Shown here: in pieces, positions 45,056-54,119 of the stretch
Layout: each line of letters opens with the position of its first letter
How positions within the stretch are numbered: position 1 is the stretch's first letter
Assembly (NCBI RefSeq): GCF_016722925.1
Contig: NZ_JAEQNC010000002.1
Span: 186,001-250,000, forward strand
Origin: Phytoamicus setariae
GTDB lineage: Bacteria > Pseudomonadota > Alphaproteobacteria > Rhizobiales > Rhizobiaceae
Direction: 5' to 3'
DNA: 64,000 bases
Made by a program: the position numbers and the translations under genes
The notes under the pieces: generated by a model
Seen by the model: the letters and a program-made list of their open reading frames with translations, nothing else
Database searches by the model: none
What the model was told of the DNA's origin: nothing

Positions 45056-45556
45056 TCAGGCGGCCGCAGCCGCGAATTTGAGGGCGACGCCGTTGATGCA
45101 GTAGCGCAGACCTGTCGGTTGCGGGCCATCATCGAACACGTGACCGAGATGACCTTCACAACGACGACATTCGACAGCAGACCGCACCATTCCGAATGAT
45201 TGGTCGCCTTTGGTTGCCACTGCATTGTTGAGCGGCTTCCAGAAACTCGGCCAGCCAGTGCCGCTATCGAACTTGGTTTTGGAAGAAAAGAGCGGCAGGT
45301 CGCAACCGGCGCAGTTGAAGTTGCCAGAGCGATGCTCGTCAAGTAGCGGGCTGGTAAAGGGCCGTTCCGTTCCTGCCTGCCGCAGCACCTGGTACTGGTC
45401 CACAGTCAACAATTTCTGCCACTCCGCATCGGAATGCGTGACCTTGTCGCTGCCTGCGGCCAGCACTTGCGAGACCAATGAAAACATGGTCTCGGGAAAC
45501 ATGGCGACAACCCCAAGCATGGCACCCGATTTCAGGATCTGTCTTCGTCGGAACAT
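45056..45556 (-). CDS. msrB: Exported peptide-methionine (R)-S-oxide reductase
   Basis: MsrB reduces methionine-R-sulfoxide. The 166-residue product has zinc-binding CxxC pairs (CAGC and CRRC), GTGWPSFWKP, and the catalytic Cys in RYCINGVALKF. The N-terminus MFRRRQILKSGAMLGVVAM has a twin-arginine-like stretch followed by a hydrophobic segment, so it is probably exported by Tat; this is inference. AAGGAG lies 8 bases before the ATG. It is the first gene of the msrB-msrA operon and handles the diastereomer MsrA cannot. Confidence 0.93.
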   Translation of the reverse strand: MFRRRQILKSGAMLGVVAMFPETMFSLVSQVLAAGSDKVTHSDAEWQKLLTVDQYQVLRQAGTERPFTSPLLDEHRSGNFNCAGCDLPLFSSKTKFDSGTGWPSFWKPLNNAVATKGDQSFGMVRSAVECRRCEGHLGHVFDDGPQPTGLRYCINGVALKFAAAAA

Positions 45557-45819
45557 CGCGGGTCTCCTTGTCATTTCGCACCGGGCGAATGACCTTGATA
45601 CGAGCCGCAAGGTCGCACAGTTTCAGCATCACTGTGAAATCAATTGCAGTTGACATAACCGACACGCCAGATCCCGAAAACTTGAACGGTTCCGTTTTTG
45701 CGGTTGCTGCGCCCTGCCCAAACGGCCACTTTGACGCGAGCGGCTGATCCTTGTATCCATGCGGGAAAGGTCCTGCCGCATCCGGCGGCGGAAGGTTCGT
45801 GCTGGGAGATCGGGTGTTC

Positions 45820-47256
45820 ATGAACAAGCTGTCCGCAATTGCTGAAGAGCGGCCACTCGACACACAACTCACTGTCCTGCTCGATCGCCAAAAGGCGGCC
45901 GTCCAGCGCGATATGAATCCCGTAATTGCCTTGCGTCTCGATCGTCTTGCCCGTCTTGACCGGATGATTGTGCAAAATGAACGAAGCTTTGCAGATGCCA
46001 TCGCGGCCGATTTCGGCATTCGCTCGCACATCGTGACGGCGCTCACCGAAACCTTGGTGACACGTGCCGCGATCCGCCATGCCAAGCGCCACCTACGCGC
46101 GTGGATGCGGCCTCGAAATGTCGGCGTCAGCTGGACCTTCAAGCCCGGCCGCGCGCGCATCATGATCCAGCCGCTCGGTGTCGTCGGCATCGTCGCGCCG
46201 TGGAACTACCCGCTGCAACTGGTGCTGAACCCGCTGGTAGGCGCCCTGGCGGCAGGCAACAGGGCCATGTTGAAACCTTCCGAATTGACGCCGCGATTTG
46301 CCGATGTGCTGAGGCAGGCGGTCTCGCAAGCTTTTGCCGAGGACGAAGTGGTCGTGGTCACTGGCGGCCCTGACGTGGCCAAGGCATTTTCGACCTTGCC
46401 CTTTGATCATCTGCTGTTCACCGGTTCGACAGCTGTCGGCCGGATCGTCGCGCAGGCGGCCGCACGAAACCTGACGCCGGTGACGCTGGAACTGGGCGGC
46501 AAGTCGCCGGCAATCATCGATGCCTCGGCCGATCTCAAGCTCGCGGCAAACCGGCTTGCATGGGGCAAGCTCCTGAACTCCGGCCAGACATGCGTCGCTC
46601 CTGACTATGCGCTGGTGCCGAAGGCGCTGGTGGACGAGTTCACAGCCCATTTGTCGGAACGCGCAAAGGCGCAATATCCTAAGACGGCCGGCAACCCGGA
46701 CTATACCAGTATTGTCAGCGACCGACACTTCCAGCGGCTGAATGATCTGGTTGCCGATGCAGTTTCCAGAGGTGCGAAGACAGTGGAATTGGTGGGTGGA
46801 TCGGATACTGCCGTGCGGATTTTTGCGCCAACGGCGCTGTTGAACGTTAATGCCGAGATGGCCGTGATGCAGGAGGAGATCTTCGGGCCGATCTTGCCGA
46901 TAATCGGCTACGACACGCTTGAGGACGCCATCGGCTTCGTCAACAAGCGGGATCGGCCACTGGCTCTTTACTGGTTCGGCAGGGACCATGCGGCAAGGGA
47001 CAAGGTGTTGAACGGTACGATTTCCGGCGGCGTGACGATCAACGACACGATCGTGCATCTCGCCCAGGAGGGGTTGCCCTTTGGCGGCGTCGGCCAGTCG
47101 GGGTACGGCCACTATCACGGCGAGCTCGGTTTCCGCGCCATGTCGAAGGAAAAGCCGGTATTCCTGCAAGCCCGTCTCTCGGCCGGTAGCCTCCTTTACC
47201 CGCCCTATGGTCGGTTCTCCCGGTTCCTTCTGAAGATCCTCAAACGCTTCGGCTGA
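45820..47256 (+). CDS. calB: Coniferyl-aldehyde-type aldehyde dehydrogenase
   Basis: This NAD-dependent dehydrogenase oxidises aldehydes to acids. The 478-residue product has the family fold: PWNYPLQLVLNPLVGALAAGN, catalytic Glu in VTLELGGKSPA and catalytic Cys in NSGQTCVAPDY. The shorter C-terminus (LPFGGVGQSGYGHYHGELGF) and the length place it with coniferyl aldehyde dehydrogenases and long-chain ALDH3-like enzymes. The ATG at 45820 has GGGAG upstream with rather wide spacing. It precedes the AraC regulator by 174 bases. Confidence 0.87.
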   Translation: MNKLSAIAEERPLDTQLTVLLDRQKAAVQRDMNPVIALRLDRLARLDRMIVQNERSFADAIAADFGIRSHIVTALTETLVTRAAIRHAKRHLRAWMRPRNVGVSWTFKPGRARIMIQPLGVVGIVAPWNYPLQLVLNPLVGALAAGNRAMLKPSELTPRFADVLRQAVSQAFAEDEVVVVTGGPDVAKAFSTLPFDHLLFTGSTAVGRIVAQAAARNLTPVTLELGGKSPAIIDASADLKLAANRLAWGKLLNSGQTCVAPDYALVPKALVDEFTAHLSERAKAQYPKTAGNPDYTSIVSDRHFQRLNDLVADAVSRGAKTVELVGGSDTAVRIFAPTALLNVNAEMAVMQEEIFGPILPIIGYDTLEDAIGFVNKRDRPLALYWFGRDHAARDKVLNGTISGGVTINDTIVHLAQEGLPFGGVGQSGYGHYHGELGFRAMSKEKPVFLQARLSAGSLLYPPYGRFSRFLLKILKRFG

Positions 47257-47430
47257 ACGGCAGATTTTCTCCAGCGCCCGGCACAGCAGCAAAACATTGG
47301 CGATTGAACAGCTAAAGAATCCTCGCATGCCTTGCTTTAACCGATCGGTCAGACAATTATAGCGCCGGCGGTTGAGGAGCCACCACGAACATTCAGCTTT
47401 GCGGCAACATTCTTTGGGGAGGATGAAGGG

Positions 47431-48354
47431 ATGCAGTCGCTTGTCACGGCAATACACAATCCGGTTCCGGTCGAAATCATCAGGGATGAAATTCGAAAGG
47501 TTTGTGGCGTCTTCACGCTCGAACCGATGGTGAAGAATATGGGGCTGGTGTGCGGGGACGTCGCCACGCGGCGCATCGGCACGTTCGAGACCGCCATCGT
47601 GGCGCTGGATGCAAAGCACGTTCAGCGCTCTTCGCAATCGATCCGTCATGATCCGGGCGAACACCTGTTTCTTCTGCTGCAGGACGAGGGGCACTGCCGG
47701 GTCGAGCAGAATGGCACCTCATCGATGCTGACGCCCGGCGATATGTTCATCGTAGATTCGGTCAGGCCTTCCTCATTCAACTACGGCGGTGAGCGTTCGA
47801 ACCAGATCTCCGTGCACCTGCCGCGTAGCGACATGCTTTCCCGTTTCGGTAATATCTGCACCGGTGGCGTGCCAATCGACCGGCAGGACCCGCTCTGGCT
47901 TGCCATGCGTGCGGTCATCGCCAAGATGTATACTGCGCCGGTCGTGTCACCGCAGCTCAGCGAGGCGTTCCTGAGCTTGCTGGGCGCCTATTTTCAGGGG
48001 CTGCGCGGGACGGTCAATGTCACGCAGACGCTGCTGTCGCGCGCACTGGCGCTGATCGAACGGCATGCGGCTGACCCCTTCTTCGGGCCCCGCGAACTGG
48101 CCGGCCGTCTCAATGTTTCCGACCGGATGCTGCAACGGCATTTCCAGCCGATTGGCGAGACGCCGGGTCATCGTTTGCTTGGCCGGAGGCTGGAACTCGC
48201 CCGGATGCGTCTCGAGACACGCCAGCCGGGACAGCAGGCCGATGGCATCGCCTCGATCGCTTTCGATTGCGGCTTCAACGACCTTTCCTACTTCTATCGG
48301 GAGTTTCGAAAGAAATACGGCATGACGCCGGGTGCGGTTTTGCGCTGCCATTGA
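47431..48354 (+). CDS. AraC-family transcriptional regulator (FeaR-like)
   Basis: The 307-residue regulator has an N-terminal sensing domain of the AraC_binding_2 type (residues about 30-175, with EHLFLLLQDEGHCRVEQNGTSSMLTPGDMFIVDS) and a C-terminal AraC DNA-binding domain (about 205-305: FGPRELAGRLNVSDRMLQRHFQ and IASIAFDCGFNDLSYFYREFRKKYGMTPG). This is the layout of FeaR, which controls tyramine/phenylethylamine oxidation in E. coli. Its neighbours are an aldehyde dehydrogenase and a copper amine oxidase, which fits. Confidence 0.9.
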   Translation: MQSLVTAIHNPVPVEIIRDEIRKVCGVFTLEPMVKNMGLVCGDVATRRIGTFETAIVALDAKHVQRSSQSIRHDPGEHLFLLLQDEGHCRVEQNGTSSMLTPGDMFIVDSVRPSSFNYGGERSNQISVHLPRSDMLSRFGNICTGGVPIDRQDPLWLAMRAVIAKMYTAPVVSPQLSEAFLSLLGAYFQGLRGTVNVTQTLLSRALALIERHAADPFFGPRELAGRLNVSDRMLQRHFQPIGETPGHRLLGRRLELARMRLETRQPGQQADGIASIAFDCGFNDLSYFYREFRKKYGMTPGAVLRCH

Positions 48355-48363
48355 CGGAATTCT

Positions 48364-48407
48364 CCAAAGCTCCGGACGGTTCTGTCCAAGCCGCCGGCTA
48401 TTTGACG
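48364..48407 (+). promoter_or_regulatory. Candidate AraC operator and -35 before the ALDH gene
   Basis: CCAAAGCTCCGG (from 48364) and CCAAGCCGCCGG (from 48386) are a direct repeat spaced 22 bases, two helical turns, as usual for AraC-type activators. A TTGACG at 48402-48407 follows directly and could be the -35. It lies upstream of the aldehyde dehydrogenase operon. Confidence 0.4.
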
Positions 48408-48466
48408 TCCTAGTATCCAACACGAATTGCTCCGCCTGAGGCGGATGCAACGGGAGGAGAAGGACA

Positions 48467-49873
48467 ATGAAGCAATACAGTGCAACGATCGGCGGCAAGC
48501 CCGTTTCTGGAGCGGACGCATTCGTCGTGGCCAATCCGTCCACTGGCGCGGAAGCAGGCCGGGCTCCGAATCTCGGGCAGGCAGATCTCGATGCTGCAGT
48601 GGCCGCAGCCAATGCAGCCTTTCCATCGTGGTCTGCGAAGTCTGACGAGCAACTCCAGGCCGCCTGCGCGGCCGTGACGGAAAAAATCCAGCAGCATGCC
48701 GAGGAATTGGCGGAGATCATTACGCTCGAACAGGGCAAGCCGCTCAATGGGCTTGGTTCGCGCTGGGAAATGGGCGGCGCGGCCGCTTGGGCCGGCTACA
48801 CGACGGGCCTGTCGCTGCCGGTCAAGGTGTTGCAGGACAATGAGCAGGGTCGGCTGGAATTGCATCGCAAGCCTGTCGGGGTGGTCGGCTCGATCACGCC
48901 ATGGAATTTTCCGGTGATGATTGCCATCTGGCACGTCATGCCGGCGCTCAGGACCGGCAATACCGTGGTGATCAAGCCGTCGCCCCATACGCCGCTTTCG
49001 ACGCTGCGGTTGGTCGAGATCATCAACGAAGTGCTGCCGCCCGGCGTGGTCAATGTCGTCACAGGCGACGACAAGGCGTTCAACCTCGGCGCAGCGATGT
49101 CGGCCCATCCCGGTATCCGCAAGATCGTCTTTACCGGTTCGTGCGGGACCGGCCAGAAGATCATGCAGTCCGCGGCATCGACAATGAAGCGCCTGACGCT
49201 GGAAATGGGCGGCAACGACGCGGCCATCGTCCTGCCCGATGCCGATCCGCAAGCGATCGCCGAAGGCCTGTTCTGGGGCGCCTTCATCAACAACGGTCAG
49301 ACTTGCGCGGCGATGAAGCGCCTCTATGTGCATGAATCCATTCATGATGCGGTCTGCGACGCGCTGGTGGCATTTGCCCGCAACATTCCGGTCGGCGACG
49401 GCATGAACGAAAGCAGCATCCTTGGTCCCATCCAGAACCGCATGCAATTCGACAAGGTGTCGCGTCTGGTGGCCGATGCGGCAAAGCGCGGCAAGGTGCT
49501 TCTCGGCGGCCAAGCGGGCAAGGGACTGTTCTACCCGCCGACGATCGTATCGGGCCTCAGCAATGGCGATCCGCTGGTCGACGAAGAGCAGTTCGGCCCC
49601 GCTCTGCCGGTCATTGCCTATAGCAATGTCGAAGACGCAATCGCCATGGCCAACGACAGCGAAAACGGGCTCGGCGGATCCGTCTGGTCGTCCGATATCG
49701 AAGCCGCGAAAAAGGTTGCCGGTAGAATGCAATGCGGTTCGGTCTGGATCAACAAGCACGGCGCCATACAGCCGAACGCGCCGTTCGGCGGCGTCAAGGC
49801 GTCGGGTCTCGGTGTCGAGTTCGGTGAGGAAGGACTGGAGGAGTACACCGACATTCAGGTGATTTTCAGCTGA
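48467..49873 (+). CDS. Aldehyde dehydrogenase (FeaB/PadA-like context)
   Basis: The 468-residue enzyme oxidises aldehydes with NAD(P)+. Motifs are TPWNFPVMIAIWHVMPAL, VFTGSCGTGQKIM, catalytic Glu in LTLEMGGNDAA and catalytic Cys in NNGQTCAAMKR. A strong GGGAGGAGAAGGA precedes the ATG. It is followed by an HDAC-like gene and a copper amine oxidase, so it probably oxidises the aldehydes made by the latter; the exact aldehyde cannot be told from sequence. Confidence 0.92.
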   Translation: MKQYSATIGGKPVSGADAFVVANPSTGAEAGRAPNLGQADLDAAVAAANAAFPSWSAKSDEQLQAACAAVTEKIQQHAEELAEIITLEQGKPLNGLGSRWEMGGAAAWAGYTTGLSLPVKVLQDNEQGRLELHRKPVGVVGSITPWNFPVMIAIWHVMPALRTGNTVVIKPSPHTPLSTLRLVEIINEVLPPGVVNVVTGDDKAFNLGAAMSAHPGIRKIVFTGSCGTGQKIMQSAASTMKRLTLEMGGNDAAIVLPDADPQAIAEGLFWGAFINNGQTCAAMKRLYVHESIHDAVCDALVAFARNIPVGDGMNESSILGPIQNRMQFDKVSRLVADAAKRGKVLLGGQAGKGLFYPPTIVSGLSNGDPLVDEEQFGPALPVIAYSNVEDAIAMANDSENGLGGSVWSSDIEAAKKVAGRMQCGSVWINKHGAIQPNAPFGGVKASGLGVEFGEEGLEEYTDIQVIFS

Positions 49874-49950
49874 GAAGGCAGGTTCCGCATTTGCGGGGCC
49901 AGCAGGCTGAAAAGTTCAACAGGATGCATCATTCAGGAGGATTGATACCC

Positions 49951-51081
49951 ATGGGAAAAACCGGGTTCTATACGGACGAGCGCACATTCTGGCATTCGAC
50001 AGGGGTCCAGTCGCTCTTCATACCCATCGGTGACTGGGTCCAGCCGCCGACGGGGAGCTACGGCGCCGACACGCCGGACTCCAAGCGCCGGCTGCTCAAC
50101 CTTGCGACGGTCTCGGGCCTGACCGCGAAACTGGTCATGCCTGAATCCTCACCGGTCACTTGGGAGGAAATGCAGCGCGTGCATCCGGCTGGTTATCTCG
50201 AACGCTTCAAGTCCGCTAGCGATGCTGGCGGCGGCGACCTCGGCATGCTCGCGCCCTTCAGCAAGGGAGGATTCGAAATTGCGCAGGTTTCGGCGGGTCT
50301 GGCGCGCACGGCCATCGATGAGGTGCTCTCCGGCCGTATGGAGAATGCCTATGCCTTGTGCCGGCCGGCCGGTCATCACTGCCTCGCCGATATGCCGATG
50401 GGCTTCTGCCTGCTCGCCAATATCCCCATCGCCATCGAAGCCGCGCGGCGCAAGCACGGACTGTCGCGCGTCGCAGTGGTCGACTGGGACGTCCATCACG
50501 GCAACGGAACGCAGTCGATCTACTATGGTCGCGCCGATACGCTGACCATCTCGATCCATCAGGATCGTTGCTTCCCGCCGGGCTACAGCGGTGCCGAGGA
50601 CCGCGGCGAAGGGGCAGGCCTCGGCTACAATCTCAACATTCCGCTGCCTGCCGGCAGCGGTCATGAGGCCTATATCTACGCCTTCGAGAAGATGGTGATT
50701 CCGGCCCTTGAACAATACCGGCCGGAACTCATCGTCGTCGCCAGCGGGCTCGATGCCAATGCCGTCGATCCGCTGGCGCGCATGTTGCTGCACAGCGGCA
50801 GTTACCGCGCGCTGACGACGATGATGAAGGAAACAGCCGCGAGGTTGTGCCAGGGCCGGTTGGTCGTCGTGCACGAGGGCGGCTATTCGGAAGCTTATGT
50901 GCCCTTCTGCGGCCAGGGCCTGCTGGAGGCACTGAGCGGCGAGACGACCGCGGTCGCCGACCCCGAGCTGGAGTTCTTCACGCTCCAGCAGCCGTCGGAG
51001 CGGGTCGTCGCCTTCCAGAAGCAGTTGATCGACGAGATGGCAGTGGCGGCAAAGATCCCCGCGGCCATCCCCGCGGAATGA
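49951..51081 (+). CDS. Class II histone-deacetylase-like amidohydrolase (acetylpolyamine type)
   Basis: The 376-residue enzyme is a zinc-dependent deacetylase. It has RPAGHHCLADMPMGFCLLAN (the His-His charge relay), VAVVDWDVHHGNGTQ (Zn-binding Asp and His) and VVASGLDANAVDPLA (second Zn Asp). Bacterial relatives deacetylate acetylated polyamines or other N-acetyl amines. It has no signal peptide. I chose ATG 49951 because AGGAGG lies about 10 bases upstream; there is an in-frame extension of 20 residues without a site. Neighbours are an aldehyde dehydrogenase and a copper amine oxidase. Confidence 0.9.
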   Translation: MGKTGFYTDERTFWHSTGVQSLFIPIGDWVQPPTGSYGADTPDSKRRLLNLATVSGLTAKLVMPESSPVTWEEMQRVHPAGYLERFKSASDAGGGDLGMLAPFSKGGFEIAQVSAGLARTAIDEVLSGRMENAYALCRPAGHHCLADMPMGFCLLANIPIAIEAARRKHGLSRVAVVDWDVHHGNGTQSIYYGRADTLTISIHQDRCFPPGYSGAEDRGEGAGLGYNLNIPLPAGSGHEAYIYAFEKMVIPALEQYRPELIVVASGLDANAVDPLARMLLHSGSYRALTTMMKETAARLCQGRLVVVHEGGYSEAYVPFCGQGLLEALSGETTAVADPELEFFTLQQPSERVVAFQKQLIDEMAVAAKIPAAIPAE

Positions 51082-51131
51082 GAAGAAGCGGCGGATCGCC
51101 TGTCCGCCGAAAAGATCAAGAGGGAACGGAT

Positions 51132-53105
51132 ATGAAACGAATACAACATCTTGCCACCGCCGCGCTCGCGCTCTCGCTTATGGCGTCGGCGGCATCCGCC
51201 CATCCGCTCGACGGACTGACGGCGGAAGAATATCAGCGCATCAACAAGATCCTGAAAGACGGGAAGATCGCCAATGACGACACGCTCTTCCCGCTGATCG
51301 AGTTGAAGGAACCCGCCAAGGCCGACGTGCTGAAATGGAAGCAGGGTGACGCGCTGGACCGCAAGGCGATGGTGCAGTTCACCAGCCCCGACGGCTTCAA
51401 GGAGGCGATCGTCAACATCACCCAGGGCAAAGTTGAAAGCAACGAGGCCATAAAGGGTCAGCCGATGGTGCTGTTCACCGAGTTCATGGACGCGCTGCAG
51501 GGCGTCCTCGGCAACCCCGAAATGGTCGCAGGCCTTGCCAAGCGCGGGCTGAAGCCCGAGCAGGCATTCTGCCTGCCGCTGACCGGCGGCAATTTTTTCA
51601 CCGAGGAATATAAGAATTCGCGCCTGATGAAGGTGCCTTGCTACCGTGTCCCCGAAGGCTCCAATTTCTACGCCAAGCCGATCGAGGGACTGTTTGCCAT
51701 CTACGACATCGGTAAGAAGAGCGTCGTGCGCGTGATCGACACCGGCGCGGTTGACGTTCCCAAGGACAATTGGGGTTACACCGAAGAGGAAGTGGCCGCC
51801 CGCACGCCGCTGCGGCCGAAGATGAACAAGGTGACGATGACCCAGGAAGGCGGCCCCAACTACAAGCTCGACGGCAGCCATCTCGAATGGGATATCTGGC
51901 GGCTCAACTTCCGGGTCGACAAGCGCCCCGGCCTGGTCATCTCCAATCTCGACGTCAACGACGGCGGCACCTGGCGTTCGGTGATCTACCAGGCGCATCT
52001 TTCCGAGGTCTTCGTACCCTACATGGACCCGACCGAAGGCTGGTACTGGCGCACCTACATGGACAGCGGGGAATATGGTTTCGGCCTGTTTCTGAGCCCG
52101 CTGACGGCAGGCATCGATTGCCCGGCCAATGCAACCTTCCTGCCGGCCACGATCGCCGACGACAAGGGCAATCCGTTGGAAATCCCCAACGCGATCTGCG
52201 TCTTCGAACGCAGCATCGGCGATCCGGCCTGGCGGCATTTCGAGGTGTTTGCTCAGACACCGGAAAAGCCCATTCCCGCCGAAGGTCGTCCTGCGACGGA
52301 ACTGGTGGTGCGTACCGCCTCGGAAGTCGGCAATTACGATTACCTCATCGATTATCGCCTGCAGCAGAACGGCCAGGTCAACATCTATGTCGGCGCGACC
52401 GGTCTCGATGCAGTCAAGGGCGTTGCCTCGACATCGATGAAGGATCCGACCGCCAAGGCCGATACCGCCCACGGCACGCTGATCGCGCCGAATCTGGTGG
52501 CGGCCAACCATGACCATTACTTCAACTTCCGCATCGACTTCGACGTCGATCAGCCGGTCAACCATTTCTCGACCATGGATATCGTTCCGGCCAAGATGGA
52601 CCCGGCCAGCCCGCGCAAGTCGATGTGGACGGTCGAGCACAAGATGCCCAACACGGAACTCGAGGCGCGCTACAAGCTGTCTTCGATGCAGCCGCGCTAC
52701 TTCATGATTTCCGACCCGGCCCGCGAGGGGTATCTGGCGCATGAACCGGCCTACATGATCCATCACGGCGATGTTTCCTACGGCCCGTTCGATTTCGCCA
52801 ACGATCCGCCGATGAAGCGCAACGCCTATATTGAATATTCCGTCTGGAACACGGTCTACGATCCGGATCAGCGCTATGCGGGCGGCAAATATGCCATGCA
52901 GAGCGACGGTTCCGACACGCTTGCCGAATGGGTCAAGGCCGACAAACCGCTGATGGGCAAGGATATCGTCACCTGGTTCTCGGCTGGTTTCCATCACATT
53001 CCGCGCATGGAGGACTGGCCTGTCATGTCGACGGAATGGAAGACGGTGCACATCATGCCGCACAATTTCTTCGCCCATAATCCGGCGATGACATTACGGA
53101 AATGA
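51132..53105 (+). CDS. tynA: Periplasmic copper amine oxidase
   Basis: The enzyme oxidises primary amines to aldehyde, ammonia and hydrogen peroxide, using copper and topaquinone made from its own tyrosine. The 657-residue product has a signal peptide (MKRIQHLATAALALSLMASAASA). The topaquinone Tyr is in VGNYDYLIDY at residue 402, and copper His ligands are in HDHYFNFRIDFD and near MPHNFFAHNP. The symbol is by family resemblance to E. coli TynA. It is the last gene of the module; GAGGGAACGG precedes the ATG. Confidence 0.93.
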   Translation: MKRIQHLATAALALSLMASAASAHPLDGLTAEEYQRINKILKDGKIANDDTLFPLIELKEPAKADVLKWKQGDALDRKAMVQFTSPDGFKEAIVNITQGKVESNEAIKGQPMVLFTEFMDALQGVLGNPEMVAGLAKRGLKPEQAFCLPLTGGNFFTEEYKNSRLMKVPCYRVPEGSNFYAKPIEGLFAIYDIGKKSVVRVIDTGAVDVPKDNWGYTEEEVAARTPLRPKMNKVTMTQEGGPNYKLDGSHLEWDIWRLNFRVDKRPGLVISNLDVNDGGTWRSVIYQAHLSEVFVPYMDPTEGWYWRTYMDSGEYGFGLFLSPLTAGIDCPANATFLPATIADDKGNPLEIPNAICVFERSIGDPAWRHFEVFAQTPEKPIPAEGRPATELVVRTASEVGNYDYLIDYRLQQNGQVNIYVGATGLDAVKGVASTSMKDPTAKADTAHGTLIAPNLVAANHDHYFNFRIDFDVDQPVNHFSTMDIVPAKMDPASPRKSMWTVEHKMPNTELEARYKLSSMQPRYFMISDPAREGYLAHEPAYMIHHGDVSYGPFDFANDPPMKRNAYIEYSVWNTVYDPDQRYAGGKYAMQSDGSDTLAEWVKADKPLMGKDIVTWFSAGFHHIPRMEDWPVMSTEWKTVHIMPHNFFAHNPAMTLRK

Positions 53106-53497
53106 TGCCGCACGAGATGGGCGAGCGCAGCCCACGACAGCCCGCTCACGAAGACTTGAACCGTTGGGCATCCGCTCCAACGGTTCGGTCTTGCATCAGA
53201 AGTCTACACTGATGTTGCCGGCCGTTGCCATGACGCGTGAAGTACATTCGAAAGCCTCCGGGTACAGTCTTGGGTACAAACCCAAACCGAGTCTCTAAAA
53301 ACTCAATGAAATCAATGAAGGTCTGATGGCGGAAAAGATGCCCGCCTTTTTTCGTAAGTTATTGAAACTGTTGGCCACTTGACCTTGATATTTATGAAGC
53401 TGCGGGAGAGTAGGGTGTAAAACCATCCGTCTGCACTATAGACAATCCGAATAATTGCGCAGATGCTGTCCTTGGTATTTTCAAGGAGGGCGAAAAC
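53106..53497. other. Gap with possible integration scar after the amine module
   Basis: These 392 bases carry no credible gene. They hold two GGGTACA repeats (53260-53266, 53272-53278), an inverted repeat TTGGGT-ACAA-ACCCAA (53270-53285), and GATGGCGGAAAAGATG (53325-53340), which matches 15 of 16 bases of the tRNA-Ser 3' end at 54118-54133. The last motif also forms part of a terminator. Confidence 0.5.
53328..53352 (+). terminator. Intrinsic terminator-like hairpin
   Basis: GGCGG and CCGCC pair around AAAAGATGC, followed by a run of T. It may end the amine-oxidase transcript 220 bases downstream of its stop. Confidence 0.6.
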
Positions 53498-53752
53498 ATG
53501 CGAAAGCTCATGATTGCGCTTGGAATGGTTGGTATCCTCGCGTCTTGCACGCAAACGGAGCGAGGGACCGCAATCGGCGCTACTTCGGGCGCCATCATTG
53601 GTGGCGTTGTCAGCAATAGCTGGCAAGGCGCGGCCATCGGCGCAGCGGCTGGTGGCGTTGCAGGCGCGCTTATTGGCCACTCTCGCGAGCATCGCGGATA
53701 TTGTATCTACCGGGATCGATATGGTCGCAAGTTCGAGGCTCGCTGCCGGTAA
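53498..53752 (+). CDS. Glycine-zipper small lipoprotein
   Basis: The 84-residue product has a lipoprotein signal (MRKLMIALGMVGILASC) with the lipidated cysteine at residue 17, then a glycine-zipper stretch AIGATSGAIIGGVVSNSWQGAAIGAAAGGVAGALIG typical of the Rick_17kDa and YMGG families, and a short basic tail with two Cys (YCIYRDRYGRKFEARCR). Such proteins anchor in or span membranes and are common outer-membrane stress proteins. AAGGAGGG precedes the ATG. It stands alone. Confidence 0.85.
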   Translation: MRKLMIALGMVGILASCTQTERGTAIGATSGAIIGGVVSNSWQGAAIGAAAGGVAGALIGHSREHRGYCIYRDRYGRKFEARCR

Positions 53753-54119
53753 CTGCAGCCCGACCTTTCGTAACGGCGTGTGTTCCACTATCCACACTGT
53801 GGGAATTCAAAGCTGGCCGGTGGATGCCGGTCGCCAGCAACATCGCTACTGTCTCGCGCACTGGAGGAAAAGGGCATGCGCGAAGGCGAGTCGGTGTGTC
53901 ACAGCGTACCGACCCGCTACCACAATTCCAGGAGGCCGGCGGGATTCGAGGGGGTGATTCTAGCAAACAAGCCGCCATCCACTTGCCGATGACTAAAATG
54001 CGTGCGGAAAATTTACAGCACAAAATCAGCAAAGTGCCTGAAGGCGTCTAAAAACGTGCCTTATTTCGGTTTGCGGAAACCGAATAATTTGGTCAAAAAA
54101 TTAAATTAAATAAAGGGGA
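53753..54119. other. Intergenic region before tRNA-Ser
   Basis: I see no supported gene in these 367 bases. Short open frames lack ribosome sites and family resemblance. A perfect 8-bp hairpin TTCGGTTT-GCGG-AAACCGAA (54065-54084) lies downstream of the tRNA gene and may help end its transcript. Confidence 0.45.

Noticed and set aside
50895-53078. A 727-codon minus-strand open frame opposite the copper amine oxidase
   Set aside because: GC-rich antisense frame; the plus strand encodes all amine oxidase motifs including the topaquinone Tyr.
53780-53992. A 70-codon frame between the Gly-zipper gene and tRNA-Ser with CPHCG-like cysteines
   Set aside because: It lacks a proper start and ribosome site, and the Cys pattern is too short to support a zinc ribbon.
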